Part shown: one piece after another, positions 55,493-64,000 of the stretch
Position numbering within the stretch: the stretch's first letter is position 1
Layout: the number at the start of each line of letters is the position of its first letter
From: Cristatella mucedo
Taxonomy: Eukaryota; Bryozoa; Phylactolaemata; Cristatellidae
NCBI GenBank assembly: GCA_009760855.2
Contig: WPIO01000012.1
Location: 1,050,501-1,114,500 of the forward strand
Reading direction: 5' to 3'
Length of the DNA stretch: 64,000 nt
Notes under the pieces: model-generated
Database searches by the model: none
What the model was told of the DNA's origin: nothing
What the model saw: the letters and a program-made list of their open reading frames with translations, nothing else
Translations under genes and position numbers: made by a program

Positions 55493-56874
55493 TGCAGCCC
55501 GTTTGTAGACCCGTTTCGTGACGTCGCTGACGACGTCCACTCATGGATATGCATTCTTCGTGCGCTGTGTTACTTCAGCTGTCATTTCTGGCGGTAGGAC
55601 AAAATCGCCAGGACTTTGCTAAAGGGGTGCTTCGAATTGACCTCGCTAGAACCTCAAAATCTCAGCAGAATCTGAAAGGGGCAACTTGCCTGCGCTTTTT
55701 GAGGCTGCTCCAGGGAGTTTAAATCTAGCAGCCTCTTTAGTTCAACCATTTATCGCGTGCCAGAGCCGGAGCCCATTTTGCAGACATTTCTAAATTGATT
55801 GGCCCAAAAAATCTTTTCAAGTGCCGATCGTATTTTGCTGACTGTTAATTGAGTTCTTCATGTTCGTGAATGACCCGTAGCAAAGAGTAGCGAAACAGTC
55901 TTGTGTTTCGCCGTCACATGGTCACGTGAATGTCAAGGCCTCAACTAATGTGCGGAAAAATGAAGTACCGTGCTACCAGGTATCGACGAATTACCGCAAT
56001 TCAACCACAGTACAACCTAATTAGGCTAAAATCGGCCTTGCTGAGCTAAAATCTCTAGTGAATATTGCAAGAACCCTCGATTTTCTTTATGCACCAAATT
56101 TAATGTGTGCACGCGTACTCATGCAAATGAACTGCAAAGACGGAGGCCTGTACCGCAAGCCCTTCTAGGTCGCCTAAAATCTGCCACAAATCAGCTGTGC
56201 AAAGCTCCAGCAAGTTTGGAATGCAAAGCTTTCCATATTTAAAGTGTACTAAAAAATTTCGCTCGATTCTGCTCACGCGTTCTTACGGAGGTCTACTGAA
56301 ATAAATTGCAGCTGCCCGAACCAATACCGAAATCTACTGCATTCTACCACAAAAAAAGAAAGAAATCATGTGTGAAAAGTTTCTTGTTTGATTGCATTCG
56401 ATAGTACACTCTGTGACAATCGACTCATAGTGTTTCAGTTGCATTGGCACGGGCGTTCTCGTGCTATCTATTCTGCCATATATTATGTTATCTATTCTGC
56501 TATATATTCTATTCTGCTATATATTCTGGTGCTATGCACTGCAATCGACTGTAACCGCGCGGGCTAGTACCGAAAACCACTGCAACTTACGGCACCCACC
56601 ACAAAACGACTAGAAATAGATTGCGCCGAATTCCAGCTTTTATTTCGTATTAAAGCGCACTATGTTGCGAGCACATCCACAGAAATGCAAGAAAATGTGC
56701 ATTCTCAAACTCCGGAAATGCGCGACAATCACTCGAAATGGCCTGGGAAAATACTATACCCTATACCGGCTTCAGATACGCGACGCCCGGCGACGTGCAG
56801 CTCGCCGGGCGTCAGGTGCCCGAGCGACAAGCCCGACGGAACCATGTGGCTGTGCGGCGGTGAGCACCCCCTCT

Positions 56875-56970
56875 CTGTCGGTCGGTCTGTCTGTCTGTCT
56901 GTCTCTCTCTCCCTCTCTCTCTATCTCCCTCTCTCTCTCTCTCCCTCTCTCTCTCTCTCTCGCGCGCGCT
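56875..56970. repeat. (CTGT)n/(CT)n low-complexity tract
   Basis: GGTC/TGTC tetranucleotides passing into CT-rich sequence, then CGCGCG. Confidence 0.95.
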
Positions 56971-57433
56971 CGCTCGGCGCCGCGATCTCCAGGAGCTAGC
57001 GCGCAGGCGCGGCATTCGGCCGCCATAATTGGAAAGGAGCGAGTTCGCCGTAATGCCGCGCGATCGGCCGCTAAGCGGTCTCGTCAGAAGCGAGCGCAGC
57101 GGTCGCGCTTTGTGGGCGATCGTGCTACCGCTGTGCGTGCTGGCGCTTACGCTGAAATTAATTATAGTAATACTAATTCACTGCAAATCATCATCGTCCA
57201 CACAAATCAATCATCAATCATCGTCCACACCAATCATCGTCCACACGAAGCTCTAATTTACATTTCACATAAGACTGCACTCAATTCAAAGTGCCCCTCC
57301 GCGCGCTCACACGCAATAGACCGCAATCGACTCCAACGGCACGCTCCCGTACCGAAAAGCCACCCGAAAGCAAACACTTGAATAAGCTCTAATCGGGATT
57401 GCATATTGCTCTAATATTTCTTTATTGTGTACT

Positions 57434-57712
57434 TTTTGTGTGCGCCTGCGGCTTATGCTGTTGTAATTAGCAAAGCGCCTTGATACTGATGTACACGCCT
57501 CACCTGTGGCCATTAGATAAGCCATCGACGAAGAGCAGCGTCAGGCCACTAATGCATGCTATGTTTCTTGTCATCTGCTGCGATTGATCGAGCTCTCGTA
57601 TACGTACGCGTTGACAGTATTAAAGAGAGAGTCTCGTTTACTGCTCACGTACGCGCTGTGTCTTCGCGAGACCCCGGTAGAGCTAGAGCTGCCGCCGCTT
57701 GAGCCACTGTTA
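57434..57712 (+). mobile_element. LTR-2 copy 4, 3' end cut by a LINE insertion
   Basis: Begins TTTTGTGTGCGCCTGCGGC and follows the family to '...GAGCCACTGT', where the (AAT)n tail of a minus-strand LINE copy starts. The last ~10 bp (ACAACA end) are missing. Confidence 0.62.
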
Positions 57713-58468
57713 TAATAATAATAATAATAATAATAATGCACTTGATAAAACGCCCTCAGAGAACTCAATCTCTCTCTAGGCGCTTTACATTTGCTGCAAA
57801 GGGAAATGCAATTGAATGATGAGTAATATCATGCTTGATAAACAAACAAAGTGAATTACATGGTTAGGGGCGACACGCACAGGGTCAGCATGCAAATGTG
57901 GTTAGTGGCAGCATGCACAGTGTCAGCACGCATAAGCACATGAAGGACGAATCATAGGGACCCACTAAACACTGTCCTAAATAGGTGTGTTTTTAAGTTC
58001 CTTTTAAATGTGGTCAGGTCAGGGGATGTTCTGACGCAGGTCGGGAGGGAGTTCCAGGCTTTGGGAGCGTACGAACTAAATGCACGGTCTCCAAAAGATT
58101 TAAGGTTTGTACGAGGTATTTCTAGACTGTTGGATTCCGAAAAGCTGGTGGTACGATGCATGGCCTGATGGGGGAGTATGTCGGAGAGATAGGCTGGAGC
58201 CATAGAATGAAGGGACCTAAAAGTGAGCGACAAAACCTTGAAGTCAATCCATTGCTTGACTGGTAGCCAATGCAGGTCGACGAGAAGTGGAGTAATGTGG
58301 CAACTGCGACGCTCACGACAGACAAGTCTAGCTGCCGAGTTTTGCACCAGCTGCAATCGCCTGATCGCACATGCTGGTAGGCCAGTAAGCAGTGAGTTGC
58401 AGAAGTCGAGACGAGATGTCACGAATGCATGGACCAACTTAGACGTGGTATCCTTATCTAAACAAGCC
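57713..58468 (-). mobile_element. LINE family L copy, 161-codon intact C-terminal ORF
   Basis: Minus strand 57952-58437 encodes [20 protein letters not shown] ... [15 protein letters not shown] ... [16 protein letters not shown] without interruption; the (AAT)n at 57713-57737 is its tail. Inserted at the end of an LTR-2 copy. The least damaged LINE end in the window. Confidence 0.82.
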
Positions 58469-58490
58469 TTGTCACTATTGCGATTATATC

Positions 58491-58579
58491 AATAGGTGTG
58501 TTTTTAAGTTCCTTTTAAATGTGGTCAGGTCAGGGGATGTTCTGACGCAGGTCGGGAGGGAGTTCCAGGCTTTGGGAGC
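58491..58579 (-). mobile_element. Extra 89-bp piece of the same LINE
   Basis: Identical over 89 bp, as read by eye, to 57980-58068 in the copy beside it; separated from that copy's 5' end by 22 bp. Confidence 0.75.
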
Positions 58580-58925
58580 ACAACATACTCACATAAATTC
58601 ATCGCAATTGCCCCAACAAGTCTGACGCAATGCACTGCAATCGACTAAAATGGCCAGGGCTAATCCTGCAATCAACTGAATTCTAGAAGAAAGTTCCCAA
58701 AATCGGCTTCTCAATGGTCCAATTTTGAATGCATATTAAAAAACACCCTGTTTCAAGTTCAACTGCGCCATTTTAACCAATTGCGCTTCTAATATCTCGG
58801 GCAATGAAAGGCAATCAAAGGCAATGGCTTGGCTCGATGCACCAATCCAACACAATCCATGTCAGATCGACTACAAATTGGCTGTGCGAAGTTCCAATAA
58901 TTGTTGCTAATAAATTTTAAATAAA

Positions 58926-59067
58926 AATATATATAATTCATTTGTATGGTGCCCTAAGAGAACATAGTCTTCACTCGGGCGTTTCGCATATGCCATGGGG
59001 CTCGAGCCTGCGACCTCGGCTAGACCTTGGTCAGGAGAGCACCTTAACCACTGGGCCAAACCAGGTC
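58926..59067 (-). mobile_element. SINE-B copy inside the ~165-bp array
   Basis: Same layout as 55325-55492: hairpin tail at 58926-58985, 'GGCTCGAGCCTGCGACCTCG', 'GAGCACCTTAACCACTGGGC'. Confidence 0.65.
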
Positions 59068-60069
59068 ATTTCGCGTTCAAAGAGAAACCGTAGAATTGTC
59101 AAGCTATGTTGCATGTCAATTGCCTACGATACACAAAAATTGGCAGCAATAGCAGGGGCCAATTCCGCAATTCGTGGCACATCAACGAGAAATCGGCATC
59201 GCGAAGGTCCAATTGTCATTACATATAACTACTCGCTGCGACCAAAGTGAAACCATGGTACTTTCAAAATACTCTGGTCGTTAACTGTCAGTAGTACACG
59301 GAAATTGACAGCAATAGCTGAGGCGGATACCCCAATAATTCATTGAAAATGGGCAAGATTGGCTGTGCAAAAATGCAACTCTTATTCCGCGTAACGGCTC
59401 ACAGAGCTCGTGCATAATAATTTGCACCCATTGTGCACGTTCAATCGTCGTAAACGTATGGCAATCGATAGCAACGGGCCGGGAAAATACGCCAATCGAC
59501 GATGGCCTGTTACAATTAGACACACAACTGGCAGTGGAAAATCCATCTTTTCTAGTGTATTACAGCGCGTTGAATAAAAAAAGTGCGACCCCATCCTATC
59601 TCTTCAATCAATCGCGAACGTACAATCAAGGGCAATGCAAGGCAATCGACGGAAATGGCCCGTCTTCTACTGCTATTCATTTCAAATTGTCTATGAAGCT
59701 CCAATTATCATTCAAAATAACGCTCACTGTCTGCGCATAATTTCAACGTATTATGCACGTTCAATCTCGGGCAATGCATAGTAATCGAAGGCAATGACCC
59801 AGACTTGGTCGCAATCCGTTTCAAATTTTCTAAGAATTGGCCGCTCGAAGCTTCAATTGGTATGAATATAAAATGTCGCTATGTACGCGCAACCGCATGT
59901 GTACAACTCCGTGGACACGGTTGGCCAGTGGTGGATGATGGCGAGCTTTTTCGGGCTCCCCTGCAAAACTGCTGATCAGAAATCGTTGTGTCCACAGATA
60001 GTCATGTGGCTCTCCGTAAGACCATCGGAGAAGACCGATTACTGTGCCAAAAGTGATGTAAAAATAGCT

Positions 60070-60450
60070 GTGCAAACAGCCAGATCTATTGTGAGGCAGC
60101 CTGATCCGTGCCTCGCTCTAATGATTCAGAGGTCGACGCTTTGCACACATACAGGCTTCAGCCTAGCAAAACTGATTGACGACAGATTAGGACGACGTTG
60201 CCTGTGCTCCCTCGGCATGTCGAACCAAAATGGCCGGCAAAGGAGACGGTGCACCTCAACAGCGACCGTGCAAAACAGCTTCAGCAGCACTATCACGATC
60301 GCAATCGTGCTGCTGGCCCACTTCCACCCATTCAACCCGGTCAACAGGTATTAGCACAGACTGACGACGAAACAGCTGGAGCGCACATGAAACAGTGGCA
60401 GCATACTTCAGCGAAACAGAAGACACCATCGACCAATTGACACCAAAGTA
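60070..60450 (+). pseudogene. Ty3/gypsy-type integrase C-terminal fragment
   Basis: Two overlapping frames: the first encodes QTARSIVRQPDPCLALMIQR then HTGFSLAKL, the second VLPRHVEPKWPAKETVHLNS, DRAKQLQQHYHDRN and PLPPIQPGQQVLAQ. This is the retroviral-type integrase tail of Ty3/gypsy Pol ('K(A/S)I(V/L).....P.LALM..R.TP...TGFSPA.L', then '..LQPG..V'). A frameshift lies near 60175-60195; no LTRs seen nearby. Confidence 0.62.
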
Positions 60451-60494
60451 CAGGTCACTAAGAGCGAATCTCCTGGCGAATTCCCCGTGTTTTT

Positions 60495-60705
60495 CTCATG
60501 CGTGCTGACAGTGTTGCATGCTGCCGCTAGCCACACTTGCAGGCTGACCCTGTGCATGTCACCCCTAACCGTGCTATTCATGTTGTTTATCAAGTACGAT
60601 ACCTTGTCACTATTCGATCGTGTTTCCTTTGCAGCAAATGGAAAGCGCCTAGAAAGAGATTGAGTTCTTTGAGGGCGCTTTATCAAGTGTATTATAATTA
60701 TTTTT
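60495..60705 (+). mobile_element. LINE family L 3' UTR fragment
   Basis: From 'CATGCGTGCTGACAGTGTTG' to the hairpin block and a short tail (TGTATTATAATTATT). Confidence 0.72.
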
Positions 60706-61025
60706 ATCTACAGAGCCCTACAATTGCAGTTCAATATCAGTCGCAAAGTATTGGCAAGGAGATGCACACCTTTCAAGATAAAATGGCAACAAGGTCTGGC
60801 AGGATGGTAAAGCCGGTCCGAAGGCTGGACCTTTGAAAATTATGCGAGTTCCTTTTTGGAAGGTTGGTGCGATAGCAGAGCTATGTGGGCGGAACCATAA
60901 CCACGTGACCAATCAGGAGAGGCCACTCTCAGCCGGTTGATGGCTGTTGGGGGGGGGCATAATAATAACACGGCTGCCAATAAACGCACATGGTTGTCCA
61001 TATGCTGATGGTTTTTCATTAACAG

Positions 61026-61105
61026 GGCTACAATATTCCTTTCGGTCCTTGGCGCTATACAAACATTGCCGGCAGCTTAGCTCCAAATTCAGGATATTTA
61101 TTCGG
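61026..61105 (+). CDS. Possible isolated exon (GYNIPFGPWRYTN...)
   Basis: Pyrimidine-rich acceptor (TTTTTCATTAACAG) and a good donor (CGG|GTAAGT) bound an 80-nt open stretch encoding GYNIPFGPWRYTNIAGSLAP and then NSGYLF. Composition is protein-like but no family is recognised and no partner exon was found. Could be chance. Confidence 0.22.
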
Positions 61106-61984
61106 GTAAGTGGTCTCTGTTTTTTTGAGTCACACGGTGCACCGCTGACTTTCTATTAGTGGACCTTCTTTATTTATTTTCCGTTGCTTCCATCCTTCCT
61201 ATTAGTCCCGCAGTAACCACCTGCATGGTAGCAAACTGCTGGCGGCCGTCTGTCGGCGGCGTGTAGCTTCTTCTGTGCGAAGCTTCTGCGCTTCGTGCGA
61301 AAACTAAATTACGTTCCTGCCGGAGGCAAGGTTTAACTGGACGGACATCTCTTCAGTTTTAGCATAGTGGAGAGGTAAGCGGGTCGCCGTGGGTCCTTCG
61401 TGGTCGTGAACCATCGCGCGCATGCGGTGCTATCTCATGCCTGGCTGGCAATGCTGTGCCTTTGCGTGCATGCGCGAGTGCATGCGCGGTGCACCCCACC
61501 ACTGTGCAGCGAACGTGCGCTCGTGAGCTCTCAAAATCAGCTGCGTGGTGAGCGGCATTCGGGCACTTCTTTGTTGAGCTAGCCAGAACCGAGCACCGCC
61601 GGCTGACAAGCTGGGACCAGCGTGGCGAATGCTGGGAAATAGTTTCGGATGACACACCCTCGGAAGTAAACACAGCCCCCTCCCCTAGTGTGGACGTTTT
61701 CCGGTACAGTGCAGTCCCCTCAGCGGTAGCTTCCCCGGCTTAATAAGCAGTATAGGTGGACTTAAGTTTAGTAAGCACAGCCTTACAGGAAACTGGCCAG
61801 CACAAGCTGAATATCTCTTTCCAAGTGCTTTACATATGCTGTAAAGAAAGCGCGATTGTATGGTTAGTGGTTCGCACCAAAGGCACGGTAGTCGGTCCGT
61901 CGTAGTCTGAACTGTCGCGCGCTCGTATGAGCACTCCTCATGCTGTCGGCTAGCAGCGACACTATGTTTGTGTGTGCTTGCGCG

Positions 61985-62048
61985 CGCGGATGAGAGAGAG
62001 GGTGAGAGAGACAGAGACAGACAGACAGACAGACAGACAGAGAGAGGG
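61985..62048. repeat. (GA)n/(CAGA)n low-complexity tract
   Basis: GAGAGA followed by about seven CAGA units and GAGAGG. Confidence 0.93.
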
Positions 62049-62334
62049 AGGAAGCTACTAGTCGAAGTTGGCACCCAGCCAGTCTAGCGGGCGGGCCTGG
62101 TGGGTTGCTGTCGTTCGGTGTTGTGTTCTCTTCCGGGTAAGGCGTGCATGTCCCGCTGTCGGGCGGCACTGCTTTTACTTAAATGGGATTCGTAGATGTG
62201 AGTCGTAGTTTTGCCTGTTGGATCTCACTTTTCGAATGTGCCCGCCTTTCAGCGAGAGAGCACGTCGGTCTGTTATCAGGTGTACTTGTGGCGCTGCTCG
62301 GTGACGAGGGTTCGACGTCAGCCGAGCCTTCTGG

Positions 62335-62420
62335 GCAATTCCCTTAGCAGCAAATGTAAAGCGCCTAGAGAGAGATTAAGTTCTCTGAGGGCGCTTTATC
62401 AAGTGCATTATTATTATTAC
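62335..62420 (+). mobile_element. LINE family L 3' tail fragment
   Basis: 'CAGCAAATGTAAAGCGCCTA', hairpin block and (ATT)4. A weak minus-strand relative lies at 61800-61872. Confidence 0.7.
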
Positions 62421-63217
62421 CGTGCGTGAAACGTCCGCAAGTCGCCGGTCGGCGAAGCCGCTCCCGTCGCAGTCGGTGCTTCATTGACGCATCTGCACTT
62501 TCAATTCGTACCACCTATTTGCCAGGTGACAGCGGCTGGAAAGCTCCGGTGGCGCAAGAATGCCAGTCCCCGAGGCACTCTAGTGCCGGCCGCGATAGCG
62601 CTTGTTTATTCGCATGCTCTGTTTGATCGACTTATCGCCTTCGTTGTAAGGCGCCGTTCGTGAAATACTAATGTCTAGATTGACTGAAGATACTTTACGC
62701 GATTCGGTCTGGTTGGAGCGATTGACGTTGGACGAACGAAACGAATGCTTGGAGTGACCGACGAAAAGCAGCCTAGTGGGCGTGCCTGGTGTGGTCAGAG
62801 AGATCGCCCTCCCCTAGTTTGCGTTTACTCAATTACCTAGATGCGTCGCCTTTCTGCTAGCCCAGTTGTGAAGCCTCCTCACCAACTGGCTCCGGTCGGT
62901 TTGTACATTCCCGAATCGGCAGCGTGTTAAGCAAGGCAAGCAGTGTTAAGCCTCACTTTCATGCCAGCTGCCCAGCACACTGTGATTCAGCTAGTCAGCC
63001 CTATGTGGAAGCCCTATTCCATATTGGTGTTCGCCTTTCGCTGGCGCCAGTGCTGCTCGTCATGATGTCATGTACCGCTGTGCGTTTTACTTGCCGACCC
63101 GTTGTTTATCAGACAAGCTCGCTTGTCTATGTTGAATCGCAGGACCTATCACGGGGACTGGATTGATTAAAGTTCATCACATGAGCTAGTCGAATCACTC
63201 GGCAAACGGTCGCAGCA

Positions 63218-63316
63218 ATGGCAGTCAATCGGCAGCTACTCCTGCTATTAGCAACTGCAGCTGTGGCCGGCACCCTTGCTGGGGCTGCGCAGGTCCCACC
63301 CACTCTCCCGCCACCC
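63218..63316 (+). CDS. First exon of a second gene: signal peptide (partial gene)
   Basis: ATG in the context GCAGCAATGGCA opens a typical secretory leader: MAVNRQ, the hydrophobic core LLLLLATAAVAGTLAG, then AAQVPPTLPPP. Donor CCC|GTAAGT follows in phase 0 after 33 codons. No further exon is recognisable in the last 680 bp, so the gene runs past the window. It starts MAV like the upstream receptor, but one leader cannot show relatedness. Confidence 0.6.
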
Positions 63317-63886
63317 GTAAGTGTAGTTCGTCGCCAAGCTCTTCTGCTGATTCGGCTCTTCAACGCTGCGCATGTGGGCAACTTGCATGCCTTGCGTACA
63401 CCGTTTGCTGATTTTGTAGTTCACCGAGGAATGCGTGGAAGGCCGATATCCTCCACCTGCCAGGTGAGCCTGCTTCTTCTTCGTGATCGCTGCCTCTAGT
63501 GCTGCCTAGTGCTGCTAGCTCCATCCAAGGTATCCTGCGCACCAGTAACACGCTGCCGTCCACTTTCTGCCACCCACTGCTGCCATGCTCTCTCGCTCTC
63601 TCGTCGTCAGGCAGACGTTGGCACTCTCAGCACGTTTCGTGCAATGTTTCTCCTGGCGCATATGTCAGGGCAAACGCAAAGTTCAGCCAGCAGTTGCCAT
63701 CGCTGCATGACTGCACTCTAGGCAGAGAGCAGAGGCTCACTCCTCAGGAAATGAATCCACCCGAAAGGAACCGTAATCAAACGGGCTTGTTAGAGAAGTC
63801 CGTTTGCAGAAGTCATATTTGCTATGCTCTTGTCACTGTCTTGATTTGCACGGCATTTTTTTGTTGAATAGTTAATCAAATCAATT

Positions 63887-63904
63887 TGTGTGTGTGTATG
63901 TGTG

Positions 63905-63936
<32 letters not shown>

Positions 63937-63950
63937 ACGTGTGTGAGTTG
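63887..63950. repeat. (GT)n microsatellite
   Basis: Nearly continuous GT repeat with a few interruptions near the window end. Confidence 0.95.
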
Positions 63951-64000
63951 GTCTGCTGTATTAGCCCAATTGTTTGCTTGCGCTGAACTACTGGGGCATG

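Larger units (their letters stand above)
55930..59880. repeat. Degenerate ~165-bp tandem array with insertions
   Basis: Diverged units recur at roughly 150-190 bp. One marker is 'GGCAATCGA.GGCAATGGCC' (near 56537, 56728, 57316, 58637, 58805, 59460, 59628, 59775), followed about 70 bp on by 'TTGGCTGTGC(A/G)AAG.TCCAA' (56190, 58875, 59345, 59527 weak, 59690, 59845). Interrupted by CT-rich repeats, LTR-2, LINE and SINE-B. ORFs here, including 56662-57381, are not convincing genes. Confidence 0.6.
60706..63217. other. Intergenic sequence before the second gene
   Basis: Contains the possible exon at 61026-61105, a weak minus LINE remnant (61800-61872), a GA/CAGA tract and a LINE tail. GC-rich in parts and likely includes the promoter region of the gene starting at 63218. 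Confidence 0.4.

Noticed and set aside
56662-57381. 239-codon + strand ORF
   Set aside because: Runs through degenerate array units and a CT-rich repeat; poly-Ser/Leu core is repeat-derived.

Overview
This is a window of animal (invertebrate metazoan) nuclear DNA. The coding signal is split into short exons with GT..AG introns of 47 bp to about 4 kb. The rest is dense in LINE, SINE, LTR and DNA-transposon remnants and microsatellites. There is no operon structure and no continuous long host ORF. The species cannot be named from the sequence.

The main content is one complete + strand gene, 23 exons from the start codon at 8952 to the stop at 53164. I assembled it by matching protein-domain motifs to splice sites and requiring intron phases to agree. 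The product, about 1150 residues, reads: signal peptide, NIDO domain, IPT/Ig-like E-set, conserved Trp/Cys linker, AMOP domain, VWD domain with an FGDPH start, one Sushi/CCP domain, one transmembrane helix, and a cytoplasmic tail of about 110 residues. This is the architecture of the Mesh family of junction/adhesion receptors, and the AMOP-VWD-Sushi-TM half resembles vertebrate SUSD2. All phases agree except at one place: exon 12 (AMOP) carries an apparent 1-nt frame discrepancy.

Layout. 1-8950: upstream repeats (TA-core palindromic element, Tigger-like DNA transposon, solo LTR with 4-bp target duplication, candidate small LTR element, hAT-like remnant, second LTR family) leading into a CpG-rich region. 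8952-53164: the receptor gene, with introns full of 5'-truncated copies of one LINE family, two tRNA-derived SINE families, solo LTRs and simple repeats. 53165-63217: intergenic, with a 24-bp minisatellite, a degenerate ~165-bp tandem array (55.9-59.9 kb) broken up by insertions, and a Ty3-type integrase fragment. 63218-63316: a signal-peptide-coding first exon of a second + strand gene that runs out of the window.

Most striking observations: a solo LTR inserted at intron base +8 directly behind the Sushi exon's splice donor; an 81-bp-arm palindrome with no spacer built partly from LTR sequence; a SINE family whose 3' end copies the hairpin tail of the local LINE; the degenerate ~165-bp array; and the AMOP frame break. 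I found no prokaryotic-type system, CRISPR array or RNA gene. The exon models rest on reading by eye and recalled family features; no search was run.
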